Shown: positions 1 through 11,001, counted from the first letter of the stretch. The stretch: DNA of 64,000 nt from Pseudeuparius sepicola (GCA_963920635.1 OY987302.1:44519500-44583499); one strand, 5' to 3'. Notes: a model not told the origin generated them from the sequence alone. Numbers and translations: made by a program.

Positions 1-280
1 GAAAAAATTTGTTAAGACAAAAAACGAAGTATTTGACATATCTACAGAAGATGTAATACAAAAATTGCCCGTTCCAAAATGTGAGGGAGCTAGTGAGAGG
101 CAAATATCCCTCATCAGTTTTAATTTATACTTTGCCTCTTATGATTTGGGATAATCTTGATATTTTTGCCTTGACAATGGATCATTTATATACGAGTATA
201 ACTTTATTTGATTATTACTTAAGTTTGTATTGCGAGTTTACTTTATATTTTAAGTTACAAAATGTATTCCTGTAATATTA
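1..280. other. AT-rich non-coding sequence
   Basis: No recognisable gene. If the ADP/ATP carrier gene continues leftwards, this is part of its second intron. The 64-codon reading frame at 81-275 has no family resemblance that I recognise and looks like chance. Confidence 0.4.
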
Positions 281-520
281 AAAGTGTCCCGAGGTACAAA
301 CTACATCGTCCCAAGGTACATCATTAGTATGTACCTTGGGACAATTTTCATGCCTCTGAATAAATGTTATTTTTTCTGTAAATACAAAAAAAAAACACCA
401 GTGCAATAAAACTACAGTATTCTAAAAGAATTTTTCTTTCTAGGGTCAAATTTGATGCTCACTAACTTAACAGATATTTGTTTAAAAAAATAAAATGTAA
501 TTTTTGTCCCAAGGTACGAC
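281..520. repeat. Iteron cluster, motif GTCCCAAGGTAC
   Basis: The 12-mer GTCCCAAGGTAC, or a one-base variant, occurs at 286-297, 308-319 and 506-517, and in reverse complement at 331-342. The second and third copies form a hairpin whose arms extend two bases further. The outer copies are both in plus orientation, so clear terminal inverted repeats are not shown. It is probably a small iteron-rich non-autonomous element lying in carrier-gene intron DNA. Confidence 0.4.
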
Positions 521-1160
521 ACCTTCCCCTACCCTGAATGTACCGGGTGCATTGCTTTCTTGCAGTTTTGAATTTGTCATGAAAAGTCCTTTTTGGCAAT
601 ACCAAATAAGTGATATTTGAATGGAATTAACTGGAAAATTAGAATGAAAATACAGTTTTAAGCATTTTTGGTCTTTTATTCATAAAAATAAATATGTTGA
701 TTGTTGCTCTTTGCTTTGCTACATAACACGTAATAAAATATTTAAAAATAAAAAAAAATACATTCTAGGTACCTACATCATGAAGCAGAAAACAGTCTTC
801 TTACAAAGCAAGTTCTTTGTGTTGCTGTTGCTTAACTTTAAGACTTAAAGACTCAAATCAAATGTATTAAATATTAATTGTTATTGTTGTGAAGTAGAAA
901 TGAAATAATAATGAAATCTATTGTTGTTTTGTTGTTTTTAACAAGTTCTATAAACCCGGCTTTACACATTTATTTCGAAGTAAAAGAAGTCGTTGATACA
1001 AATAATTACACTTATTGTACCAAGGAATCAGATCAGAACAGATATAAAATAAACTCAGCAGATACTAAATAGTAAATAAATAGTTTTTGGCACCTCAGAC
1101 TAATGAATACCGAGTTTGGCACAGACAAGCAATAATAAACAAGTGGTTGTGGTTACATGT
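521..1160. other. AT-rich sequence without recognised features
   Basis: Read on both strands. There are many homopolymer A and T runs, no long reading frame and no conserved protein segment. It is presumed intronic or intergenic. Confidence 0.4.
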
Positions 1161-1445
1161 ATATGGATAAATGTCATTTATTGGTGCAGGTGCATTCGCC
1201 TGCCCATCTCTAGTATTTGGTAATATAATAAAATTATTATAGGTTAGAATGTGATAAATGTCATTTATTGGAGGGAAACCACGGGAAACAGGAAAGTTTT
1301 GATTTGGACCAAAAACCCTAACTATAATGGCGCCAAATTTGAAACTTTATAAGTACCCGGTGCAAACCGTTATGCACCCTGGGTATGTACCCATTTGGGA
1401 ACATTCATATGTTCCCAGGTGCATTCGTCTGCCCATCTCTAGCTT
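1161..1445. repeat. Direct repeats plus short hairpins
   Basis: A segment of about 20 bp around GATAAATGTCATTTATTG occurs at about 1167 and again at about 1254. A second segment, GCATTCGYCTGCCCATCTCT, occurs at about 1191 and 1422. Between the later copies are small inverted repeats built on GGGTATGTACCC and GGGAACAT/ATGTTCCC. This looks like a decayed repeat element. Confidence 0.4.
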
Positions 1446-1569
1446 TTATTAAAGATCCATTGTCATATTGGTGAAATTTTCCTTTGGTTTTGGGCGCCAT
1501 AACAGAAAATAATGAAAATAACAAAAAAACAAATCAGAAAACCCCCTCAAGAAAACGGAGAAAAAATAA

Positions 1570-2160
1570 TTGTCCGACTTCCGAAGCGTTGAAAATTACA
1601 CCTCAGGTAGTGGTCGGACAAAATTTATTTTACTTAATCCTTCTCTGTATTTAGATTTCACTGTCCGACCACTGACTACCATTTTACACTTTTGGTTCAC
1701 TACATGAAATAAAAAAGGACGGTCAATACTATTGTTAATAAGTCAAAAAAAGGCGGAGGTATATGGACCGATCATTTCCAGTAGTCGGACACCCGTCCGA
1801 CTATTGGTTTATAACAGAATAATTTACCAGTTTGCCGGCCATTCAATTTTAACCACCAAATCGGGCAAAACACATATTTTTGTGATTTATAATGCAAATT
1901 TAGATCATTTCTAATATATGAAGCTGTATCCCACTCCTTAAATGTACTAAATCAAATTTATCTAAACTTAATAAAACTGCTCCACACTTATTGTTCATCT
2001 AAACATTTGAAGAGAGCACAGACACGTTAACTTTGGCGCGCTTTTATCGTTTCCAGGATGACAACTGCAGAAATGAAAAATATCTAATATAATAACAAGG
2101 TTGCAAGATTATTATTCAATATGCAAGTTTTGTCCGACTATTGGCTGTGTCCGGCTTACT
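1570..2160. repeat. Iteron-rich element, motif GTCCGAC
   Basis: GTCCGAC or its reverse complement occurs at 1572, 1613, 1663, 1784, 1795 and 2132, with a related TGTCCGG at about 2148. The copies at 1611-1619 and 1662-1671 form an inverted pair around AGTGGTCGGACA. Two short reading frames in the block show no known domain. The arrangement resembles the other iteron-bearing elements in the window. Confidence 0.45.
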
Positions 2161-2348
2161 GGCGAATCGACCCTACTTAAGTACTAAGATTAAAATTTGT
2201 ATTGACCAAAAGTTTAAAATTATGCGTGTTGCCCACTACAGATCCAAAAAAGCCATTTTATGGGTCAAAATGTTGAATCGCCACACACGTGCTGTACATT
2301 TAGCCTTAATGACTAATTATTAATTTAATCGCTGGTGCAATTTCTTAC

Positions 2349-2984
2349 CGAGTCCTTGCATAATCCAAAGGATAGACGAAACACAAAGACGATGCTCCGG
2401 CAGCTCCGCCTGACGCCAAATTTCCCGCAAAGTATCTCCAGAACTGTGTTTTCTTATCTACGCCTCCCATAAAAATTTGCTTATAAACATCTTTAAATGC
2501 AAAATTTAGAGCTTGTGTTGGAAAGTACCTTATCACATTTGCTAAATTGCCACGCCAGTAACTTAGGAAGCCTTGTTCTTTTGGAATGCGTACAAAGCAG
2601 TCGAGCATTCCTAAAACAAAGAAAAAAAATTCATAATTTAATGAAATTATAAGTTTGAAATGTTACTTAAGTGGATTTTTTTCGGGTTATGGTATTTTAT
2701 TCCTTATTTAACCATGTGGTTCAAAAATAAGTGCACCAGGGCCCTGGTTTAGGTTTATAGATATTATATGCCTTTAAGTATTTATAATAAGGCCAAGGGG
2801 CCCAAGGGATTATACTTTTATTACCTTTGTACCTTTGCTCTGCAGGAATCTGTTTACTAGCCGCTTGCACTTGTAAAAGCAATTTAACTCTTTCTATGGG
2901 TGCAACAGCAGTTTTTGCAACTGCTGCCGAAATTCCACCCGCCAAAAAATCTTTTATAAAACCCACTGTAGCTTCGGATGGCAT
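2349..2984 (-). CDS. ANT: Mitochondrial ADP/ATP carrier (adenine nucleotide translocase), 5' exons
   Basis: The product exchanges matrix ATP for cytosolic ADP across the inner mitochondrial membrane (SLC25 family). Exon 1 runs 2984-2825 and opens [17 protein letters not shown]. It holds the first carrier signature as [10 protein letters not shown] (P-x-D/E-x-x-K/R). Exon 2 runs 2610-2349 and reads through [11 protein letters not shown], the conserved [13 protein letters not shown] stretch and the second signature PLDYARTR. Donors are GTAATA after 2825 and GTAAGA after 2349; the acceptor is TTTTAG before 2610. A glycine codon is split across intron 1. Together the exons encode about 140 residues of a protein usually near 300, covering repeat 1 and the start of repeat 2. 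The remainder must lie left of the window, or past a long intron. The start is the only ATG giving the family's N-terminus. A second in-frame continuation past 2825 is intronic. No disabling change is visible. Confidence 0.95.
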
Positions 2985-3430
2985 TTTTTTTTTATTTTGA
3001 TCGCGGTCGGTAGTCGATGTTATAGCCCAGAGTTGTGGTTCTTTTTATGCACACGGACGTTTTGATTGAAATGAGCGAGCCCCAGAGTTGTTAATCCCAC
3101 GATGGTTGGAACAGAAAAGAATTTGAACAAAAACGATAAAAGGATTATTGTGCAAGCTCAAGAATTTTGACAGAAATTCAAATTTACTGACAACTGACAA
3201 AAGACAACCATAGATCATAAAATAAACCAGGAAAAAATCTAAACAAAAGTCATAAATTCTATCTTGATTGAAAGTATTAGTGATTAGTAAGAAAGTTGTT
3301 GCAGTGGCGCCAGTGGCGTGGGGAAGCGATGGCGATTTCCTTTTTTTTGGGGATCCTGGAAAAGCAGTTACTTGATCCTAGTTGTGAAAATTAGCTAAGC
3401 AAGTATGTACCTACACCTACCCAAATATAA
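2985..3430. promoter_or_regulatory. Presumed upstream/5' UTR region of the carrier gene
   Basis: This is the segment immediately 5' of the carrier start codon on the minus strand. It has no convincing TATA box. It is less AT-rich than its surroundings near 3000-3110. The assignment as promoter rests only on position; a non-coding first exon further upstream is possible. Confidence 0.3.
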
Positions 3431-3510
3431 TTAATCGATCAAACGAACTTTCCTGCGAATAAGTGAGGCGCCTCGTTCAAAGAGATCACTAGGAATAACT
3501 GGTAGTAGCA

Positions 3511-5481
3511 CCAGAGCATATAAAACAACCAGCGGTATAACTTACTCTTGAGAAATCATCCGCAAATTCAATCACCTTGAGCCATATTGGGGGAATAGAA
3601 GTCAGAGGTGTAGTCGGGAAAATCAATTCAGAAATATAGAGTAGTATTATTAGTAGTTTATAGTGTGTGGTAAGCACGAGCAGCTTTGACTCGTTCCTGG
3701 GATTCTTTATTTAAAGATACTAGCACAAAGCACAATTTACAAGAAAAGCACACTCCACGACACTGTAATATCTCTCATATAGCCAAAAAAGAACTGCCCA
3801 ATCGCCCCGACACTGTATCCATATGACAGAATCTATTCCCAAATGGCGGCTGCGCGAACAGGTGCGCAGAATTTTCCCGGCAAGGGGAAATTATATACAC
3901 TGTGTCCGGATAAGAATGAACAGCATGGACATATTGCAAACGGTGAGAGATACGGCAACGGTTAAATGGGGAAAAAGTCGCGCATTTTTGAGGTCAATAA
4001 AATTGAATAAACAGATTTCTAATATATTTTTTCGTTTCTGAGTTATTTTGAGAAAAGTAAAATTTTGCGTTTTCGATTTTATTTTTTCTGGAGTTGTTAT
4101 CACGGATAGAAAAAAAATAAAAACACTTTCTTATGGCACTTTTTAACGGGCTTTAAGATAGCGTTTTTAGATTTCTTCTACAACGTTTCGTATTTGCGAA
4201 ACCATCTTCAACTTTATTTTTTTAAATTCGGACCTGGATTTTTTTTGCAGATTTTGAAAGCACTTTTCATTGCAAATACCATGATGTATAACACGAAATA
4301 TTTTTAAAATGTTTTGAGTCAATTATACTGAAAATTCCTTTTTTTCCATTCATTTTTTTCTATTGCGGCCCTGTATTTAATAATAAGAAGTCTAAATATT
4401 AATCAGTATTGACAGTTTATTTTGACTTCGAAAACTTAATTTTTTTAAATACGGCCCTGTCTGGTGTTTTCCTCTGTTGTTGTACAGCAAACAGTGTCGC
4501 ATTGTGTTTCGGAGTAAATTCTGCACTTTTTCTAATTGTGAGAAGAAAGCTTTAAGCCAACAAAACCAATAACTTTTGCCATTTATTAATTGCAACAATA
4601 CATACGTTCGGCCTCTACACTATTTCTGTGACACAAGATATAACATGCTGACATGTTAAATTTGCGGTCATTTGAAATAGCACCCTCCATTTATAATGAT
4701 ACAAATTGTTAACTAAATGATACAGTGGGAGTTATGACAAATGACACAGTGTATACTGCTAGTTGTTTTATATGCTCAGAAATCACCCGCAAATTCAATG
4801 ACTTTGAGCCATATTGGGGGAATAGAATGCAGAGGTGCAGTCGGGAAAATCAATTCAGAAATACCTACAGAGTAGTATTATTAGTAAAGTAGATAGTGTG
4901 TGATAAGCACAAGCAGCTTTGACTCTTTCCTGGGATTCTTTATTTAAAGATACAAGCACAAAGCATAATTTATAAAAAAAACACACAATTTTCCCGCCAA
5001 GGGGAGATATACTGCTGGTTGTTTTATAAGCTCTGGTTACCAGAACATATAAAACAACCAGCAGTATATCTGCCCATGGCGGGAAAATTCTGCGCACCTG
5101 TTCGCGCAGTCGCCATGTGGGCATAGATTCTGTCAAATTGATGCAGTGTCGGGGCGATTGGGCAGTTCTTTTTTGGCTGTATGTGAGATATTACAGTGCC
5201 GTGGAGTGTGCTTTTTTGTAAATTGTGCTTTTTGCTAGTATCTTTAAATAAAGAATCCCAGGAAGGAATAAAAGCTGCTTGTGCTTACCACACACTCTAT
5301 ACTTTACTAATACTACCTCAGACTAAAGATAATCTTTAGTCTGAGAATAGTACTCTGTATTTCTGAATTGATTTTCCCGACTACACCTCTGACTTCTATT
5401 TCTCCAATATGGGTCATTGAATTTGCGGATAATTTCTCAAGAGTAAGTTAATCTGCAGGTTGTTTTATATGCTCTGGTTGC
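3511..5481. mobile_element. Inverted-repeat element with GCATATAAAACAACC ends
   Basis: Arms of about 400 bp lie at 3511-3905 and, inverted, at 5060-5481. Both begin at an ACCAGAGCATATAAAACAACC-like end. A third partial copy in plus orientation lies at 4765-5000, and 4986-5090 is itself a palindrome centred near 5038. Each arm contains an AATAAA on the outward-reading strand. The middle (3906-4760) is AT-rich with no gene. The repeated arms share an open stretch MTES-P-WRLREQVRRIFP (at 3823 plus and 5136 minus), which may be coding or chance. The element is inserted in the right terminal repeat of DIRS-B. LTR ancestry of the arms is possible and unproven. Confidence 0.55.
5309..5353. mobile_element. 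Micro-hairpin insertion (29 bp) with 8-bp duplication
   Basis: A 29-bp hairpin at 5317-5345 has 13-bp arms CTCAGACTAAAGA and TCTTTAGTCTGAG around TAA. It is flanked by AATACTAC (5309-5316) and AATAGTAC (5346-5353). The homologous arm copies at about 3640 and 4865 lack the hairpin and have a single AATACTAC-type site, so the inserted state is visible within this window. Confidence 0.75.
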
Positions 5482-5641
5482 ACCCTGGGGACGCATTTGA
5501 CCACAAAGTAAAAAGAAGAATATTTTACTCTTTTGAGGACTTCTCCTTGTTATTCTAGGGACGGCCGTAGGTGTCGCCCATGGTCATCGAGTTCAAATTA
5601 TCCAGATTTTTCAAAATTGGCGCCGAGGGGGGGGAGCGGCG
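5482..5641. other. Short spacer between nested elements
   Basis: GC-richer than its surroundings, with a G run near 5620. No gene is recognisable. It may be leftover DIRS-B sequence or the flank of an older insertion. Confidence 0.25.
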
Positions 5642-6749
5642 CTCCCGTGGTTTGTGAAAACCTAGCAACTATAGTTACTAGGTTTTAACGTTGTATTTGT
5701 ATGCATAAATGATATCCTTGTAAAAAGATCTAGGTACGTGGAAATAGTATTTTTTTATCCATGTATAACCAGAGATACATATATACTTTTAAATCCTAGT
5801 AACTGTGGTTTAATCTATTTATTCCTATATGAAAATCAAGCAAGTTGAATTACTATGCGAGGCTACACCAAAATCTAGTAAGCCTTAGTTACTAGGTTTT
5901 GCCGCTGTAAAATATAACAATTTTGAATAATTTTGCTTAGTATAACTCTCAGTTGCTAGAGATTTGTCATTTTAATTGAGTCACATATTAATCTAAACTG
6001 TGGTACAAGTTAACAGTCGGTACTTAGATACAAGTGGTGGAAATTTGAGAGCAATTGTACAAATCTAATTCAAGAAAATGGGGAGCCGTACTGGCAAAAT
6101 TATTGCAACGGCTAAACAACGTAAGTAATTTTGTCATACTCTCCCAAAAATATATTAGCTATTTTACAGACTCATTTAAGTCCGTAAAATGCTTCTTTTT
6201 CGGCCTAGTCCCTAATAATGAATGAATGACATGACAAAATTATCACTAGTAATCGCCCTAGTGCTTGAATTATTGCCGAAAATTTTTCGAGTAGGTACAC
6301 GAATTTTTTGAAAATTATCACAAGTCGCGTAGCGACGAGGGATAATTTTCGGAAATTTTTTGAATTGCCATGACAACGAAGCAAAAAACGAGCCTCTGAT
6401 TGGTCAAAAAAGGTAGGTATGGAATTTTCAAATAAACAAACTTGTTGCTACGATATCAATTTCTAAGCCAACTTTTTCGAACATTATGATTTCAAAAATT
6501 ATGGAAAATTTGCAAATTTAAGTGTTCTGAAGAATTATTGTAAAAAGCATATAACAAAATTTTGGGAGCGTATGACAAAAAATAGTGTTTGTCACACGTA
6601 CCTAAATGAAGTTTTTCAGGACTCATCTGCTATTCCGGACTCATAGCTAACGCCTCGACCGGAAACAGCAATGATTCGTCTTGAAAAATTCATTTTAGGT
6701 ACTTGTAACAAAAATAACTATTTTGTGTTTATATTATTTAACTTAATAT

Positions 6750-7505
6750 TGCAGTATATGTCCACGGATTGCTCGACGGATTGAGTTTATGTAAGGTGTA
6801 AATGACAAAATATTTTTGAGTTGAAATTTGAGCTTCTGGGTATCAGTCTTGCTTGGTATATAAAACTAAGATGTAGAAAAAATTAGGGCGATTAATTAAT
6901 ATACAGGGTATTTTTTGAGCGAATTTTCAAAAATTGTCAAGAGTAAACTACCTTTATTTTTAAAAATATCAAAAAGTTTTACTTAGAAAAGTTGCTTACA
7001 TTTAAAAGATATATTTCATCGTCGATTTTCAAACATCTCAGCCGACTTTGATTTTTTATTGTGAAATGAAACTACCTTTTTGTTTTTAAAAATATCAAAA
7101 ACATTTATTTAGAAAGTTGTATAGTTAACAGTTACTTTTAGTCACTTTTCAAGCAAATCTGCCGACTTTGGTTTTTACCTCAGAGAAATAACCAAGGATA
7201 TTTCTCTGAGGTTTTTACCTATTTAAATCAAAACCCACCGATTTGCCCGAAAAGCGACAATCGGACACATATTTTAAATCTAAGCGACTTTTCTAAGTAA
7301 TTTTTTTGATATTTTCTAAAAATAAAGGTAGTTTACTCCTGGCGATTTTTGAAAATTGGCTCTAAAAACACCCTCTATATTAATTAATTGTCCTAATTGT
7401 TTCTATATCTTAGTTTACGACCCAGAAACTCAAATTTCAACTCTAATTGTTTTTGTCATTTACACCCTTTAGGTACCTATCCATCCGTGGACATACTGTA
7501 TATTG
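6750..7505. repeat. Foldback (long inverted repeat) element
   Basis: Arms of roughly 300 bp pair 6750-7060 with 7200-7505. They meet in shared blocks such as TATGTCCACGGAT, GTGTAAATGACAAAA and CTACCTTTATTTTTA. A partial third repeat of the inner arm lies at 7070-7165. No coding capacity. The micro-hairpin at 7179-7210 sits near the centre. Confidence 0.65.
7171..7218. mobile_element. Micro-hairpin insertion (32 bp) with 8-bp duplication
   Basis: The hairpin at 7179-7210 has perfect 12-bp arms CTCAGAGAAATA / TATTTCTCTGAG and an 8-nt loop. It is flanked on both sides by GTTTTTAC (7171-7178 and 7211-7218). The ends CTCAGA/TCTGAG are those of the hairpin at 5317 and of the MITE at 25564. Confidence 0.7.
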
Positions 7506-7954
7506 GAAACAAGAAATAGTATGCAATTAATGTAACAATTTGCGCCACATTTGTTCTCCTTTAATTGTAGATATTACGAGGATGCCTCTTTAGATGATAA
7601 AAAATAAATAAAATAAATAAAAACAACAGAAAGATAAGGAGAAAATAAAAATTTCAAAATTACTTTTTACAATTTCAAAACACAGTAACTCCAGATGCTT
7701 TGAAAATATTTGTTTTTCTTGAGGAATATACCAATTTCAAAATAGTAACTCTGTTAGTACAGAGGTATATTAATTTTTACTTTAAATTACATCTCCGTTA
7801 GATAGGGTAGTATGTTTTTGTGAGAAATAAGTTTTTACTCTTCTTATAAATATTAAGTATTGTAACGGCTCGGGTAAAATTGATAAATTCCATTTTTCTC
7901 AAAAGTGAAAAATCCGAGTTACTAGGTTTCACAAAGCACGGGAGGGCGGGAGTG

Positions 7955-8075
7955 ATCTTGTCAAACGAGGCGCCTCATATAATTACGATCGAACTTCTCA
8001 GGTAAGTTCTTTTGATCGATTAATTATATTTCTGCGCCTCGTTCTAGAGATCACTAGGAATGACTGGTAGATGTT
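7955..8075 (-). repeat. DIRS-B internal complementary region
   Basis: Holds two GGCGCC-type cores: GAGGCGCCTCATATAATTAC at about 7969 and TCTGCGCCTCG at about 8031. They are separated by CAGGTAAGTTC and TTGATCGATTAATTATAT. This is the joined-ends layout seen in DIRS-A at 40415-40536, in opposite orientation. In the DIRS family this region templates the element termini. Confidence 0.75.
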
Positions 8076-8250
8076 TAACGAATGAAGGGTCAATTTTTTG
8101 TTTTGGGTTAGTAAAGGACATTGGAACAGTAGTGAACAATGGTTTATTTTTGTGTCCGGGAAAGAAAAACAATATAGTAGTATATATAAAATCTTTATAC
8201 ATAGGTTAAAGATTCAGGACAGTCTTCGCAAAGCTCTTTGTTTCTGAAGC
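8076..8250. other. DIRS-B 3' non-coding segment
   Basis: Lies between the internal complementary region and the recombinase tail of DIRS-B. No feature beyond AT-rich sequence. Confidence 0.35.
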
Positions 8251-8254
8251 CAAG

Positions 8255-8669
8255 GGGCAGTTATAGAACCTGGCAAAGGATCCGAACGTATAAAGACTTC
8301 TCACGGCTATAGCTTTATGTCCTGGAAAACAGATGGCTCTGATGGCTAACAATGTATTCTGCATTGTATTTTATCTCCGGAAAGCGCATGGTGAGCCAAA
8401 AATGTGTCAGAAGTGACAGCCGTGAGCAGTCTTTAATAATATATCAGTCAACAACGCGAATCTTTTGTCCAACAGGCCGATTTTCTTATGGTTTCTAGTA
8501 AAACTCCATTACGAAGAGCCGCAGATGTTGCAGCGTGCTTAACCGAGTATGCTGAGAATATATTTGTGTTAATTCCGGATGCCTGTAGGGTATCTTTGAT
8601 CCACCTGCTTACAGACTGAGTCGAAGCTGTTGTATGTGGTGGTCTGGATGTCAGGGACAGGTAGCCCAA
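8255..8669 (-). pseudogene. Tyrosine recombinase remnant of DIRS-B
   Basis: The minus-strand reading frame gives a DIRS tyrosine-recombinase C-terminus. SRWIKDTLQASGINTNIFSA is followed by a decayed H-x-x-R box (SVKHAATSA, with K in place of the active-site R) and by the segment corresponding to RRSAGWT. The nucleophile box survives further downstream as FARFYN with the Tyr near 8263-8265. A 150-bp MITE splits the two parts. The N-terminal two thirds are gone. Loss of the catalytic Arg, the insertion and the truncation make it non-functional. Confidence 0.8.
8290..8436. mobile_element. Small MITE inside the recombinase remnant
   Basis: Terminal inverted repeats AAAGACTTCTCACGGCT (about 8292) and the inverse of AAAGACTGCTCACGGCT (ending about 8434) enclose about 145 bp. 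It interrupts the DIRS-B recombinase frame between TKDS and FARFYN. Flanking TA-rich bases prevent a clear target-duplication call. Confidence 0.6.
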
Positions 8670-8689
8670 GCAGCATTAAAGTTGCGGTA

Positions 8690-9620
8690 ACTGAGATGGG
8701 AACTTTGAATGAGTAGTTATTACGTAATTATTACTTAAAAATCGACTTATTAGTTTTTATTACTTATATTGAGAAAGTATGAGTAATTACATAGTAATTA
8801 TTACTACAAGTTGGAACTTTATGGTTTCAGTACTTGTAAGTAGTTTTTGAAGTATCTGGAACAGAATTATTACTATGCAAAATTACGTTAAAGTCATGTT
8901 AGTTATATTCAATGGTCACAATTACTTTGTTGCGTTACTTGTTTATCACTTTAAAGTTTTCATTACTTTATGGTAACGGTGAAAGTAACTTCTACATCTT
9001 AGCGACTTTAGAAATACCTCCAAAGTTACGGAACTATATAGTCATATTTAAAGTGAAATTAACTTTCCCTCTACTCGAGAAAACTACTGTATGATAAGTT
9101 TTACTCCTCACTCTATTTTAAAATTACTAGAAAGTTCCAATTACTACAAAAAAATACTTTAAAGTAACTGTCACTTCTATAGGGACCAAAATGGAAACTA
9201 CATTTAGTTCCTTACAATCGTTTGAAGGATTGGGTCGTTTTTGCGAAGTGATGAAAATGTCAGCCATTAGAAAGAAGAAAAATTATAGACACACGTTCAC
9301 ATTTTATAGAAAATTAAAGCAGCAGTTGGATGAAACGAATCGAAACACGAGCACTTGTCTTCAATACAAAATTACAAAACGCTTCTCTTGAGTGGCTACA
9401 ATTTTAAATATCAACATTTCGAATTATAGCACGAAACACACACCGGCTGCAAACAACACTCAAATATAAAAATTATAGGTTAAAGTTCCAAATGGAACCT
9501 AGTAGTAGCATTCGGAACTTAAACGAGGCTTCTGGAACTTTGAAGTTCTCTTGTAGTAATTGGGACTTTAGAGTTTAAAATATCTAAAACTAATTTTCGT
9601 CTTAAAGGTAAGTTAAGTGG
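8690..9620. mobile_element. Iteron-rich insertion, GGAACTTT and TTACTAC motifs
   Basis: Replaces most of the pol region of DIRS-B. Motifs GGAACTTT, AAAGTTCC, AGTAATTATTACT and GTAACTTT recur throughout in both orientations, for example near 8700, 8814, 9130, 9485, 9493 and 9536. Outer ends are imprecise. Short frames inside (8912, 9191) show no known domain. Confidence 0.4.
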
Positions 9621-9629
9621 CAAAGCCTT

Positions 9630-9841
9630 CAAACACCCATTTTAAGGTAAATAATACCATTGATTAAGGACGAATTCCTTATTCAATGCTTTTATCCACT
9701 CTAGTACAAGATTGTTTCTACCAGTAATGTTTTGCCATGTTAGCTGAAAATTTTTTAAGTTTCCGTCAGGGGAATTTACATTCTCAGTGCCTGGTTGAGG
9801 TTTCAGTAGTTCCTGTTCGGTTTGCTAGGGGTACGGTCATA
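9630..9841 (-). pseudogene. Start of the DIRS-B reverse-transcriptase frame
   Basis: The minus strand at about 9720-9640 translates to NITGRNNLVLEWIKAL. This parallels ELVTKNPLILSWIQGY at the start of the pol frame in DIRS-A. The frame is lost just beyond, where the inserted sequence begins. Confidence 0.55.
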
Positions 9842-11001
9842 TTATCGAAGGCCCCTCAGACTCCTTGGCTGGCCCCTTGAGTTTAAAGAATGAGTTTCCT
9901 TTCTGTTAGCGGGTTTTTGGGTGGTTGTAGTCCCCATCTTCAATGTCGGTTTCATGTCTTTGGCCGATCTTTCCACAGCTTTTGCCACTCGAATTCGATC
10001 CCCTAAGTTTGGTCCAAACAACGAGTCAGATACTTCAGAAGAGGTCAACACGATATCTTTGACCCCTTTTGCTAAGTGTGGTGTGAGTGTTAGTCGGCGG
10101 GAAAGCGACATTCTATAGTGGAGGTCGCAGAGAATTTTTGCAGCTTCGCCTATAGCGAAAATAGTTTCTGTTTTCTGGGCGGAATCTGGGAGCTCAAACG
10201 CCTTATCCAGTCCCTTACCAATTGCTGCAATCCCGGTGCTGAGTTGCCGTTGACGATTTATCTGAAATTGATCATTTTTTATGGCTGCTTCGGGGACCGC
10301 TGCTATTATTTCTGGGTCTATTATTGGGGGTTTCAGCTGTGGTAGGTTGCTTGGTAGTGTGTGTTTTGAAAGCAACATGGTTCGATCATCCTGCGACAGA
10401 CCCTGTGTTAGGATGATGGCCCACCTGCTCTGGAGTACATCATGTATTTTGAAAGTCGGGGCCTCTGGTTCGATCTCCCCTAGCATGGAAAGAATTTTTT
10501 CATTCTGACTTGGTTCTGGTTGTGTCCTGACTCAGGAGCCTCTTCATCTTGGTTGCGTGAGTATTGTATACTGGGGGCACGTAGCCTTACCTCAGTAAGT
10601 GGTGCTGTTGTTGTATAAGTGTCCCCGGCACTTGACCTTCGGCTGGACATAGATGGCAGGTTCCGATTTTGGGAACTTAGCCTTCCCAATCGGGCCACAT
10701 GACTAGACTCTCTATGGGTGGTCTGTCGAGGAGGCGTTGTTGGAGAATGAGAACTGTGTCTGTGCGACTTTTTGGTCCGCTTTCTTCCCTTACTATGATA
10801 GGTTGGTTCACTCGAGCTGTTGGAGCTAGACTTTCGCCTCTTGTGTTGAATCGTCATTTTGTTCGGGCATCCACAGGATCCGCATTCTCTATTGTTACGA
10901 CGTTGCAAAACATGAGTCTCTTTCTCACGTTGTGGGCCTTTCCCATGTCGACGTTCTTTGGAGCGAGATGTCCGCGACCGACTGGAATTATACTCGTCCA
11001 T
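9842..11001 (-). pseudogene. DIRS-B Gag-like ORF, split by a frameshift
   Basis: Two overlapping minus-strand frames, 11001-10480 and 10486-9842, together correspond to the Gag-like protein of DIRS-A. The N-terminal half is Arg/Ser/Lys-rich and low complexity. The C-terminal half has the ordered core seen in DIRS-A: VLQSRWAIIL, an N-rich QL-TGIAAIGKGLDKAFEL segment and a tail with SLNSRGQPRS. A frameshift at about 10484 separates the halves. It is a probable nucleocapsid or RNA-binding protein by analogy with Gag; the biochemical role in DIRS elements is not established. Confidence 0.75.

Larger units (their letters stand above)
5642..7944. mobile_element. TIR element, ends CTCCCGTGGTTTGTGAAA
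   Basis: The left end (5642-5665) and the inverted right end (7922-7944) share about 22 bp around CTCCCGTG-TTTGTGAAACCTAG. The subterminal ACTAGGTTT motif recurs at 5685, 5899 and 7921. No transposase is recognisable. It holds a nested foldback at 6750-7505. It sits in DIRS-B next to the internal complementary region, so it is younger than DIRS-B. Confidence 0.55.

Noticed and set aside
9842..11001. A host Arg/Ser-rich splicing-type protein
   Set aside because: Order of motifs matches the Gag-like ORF of the DIRS-A element, and DIRS-B recombinase and internal repeats are in the expected positions.
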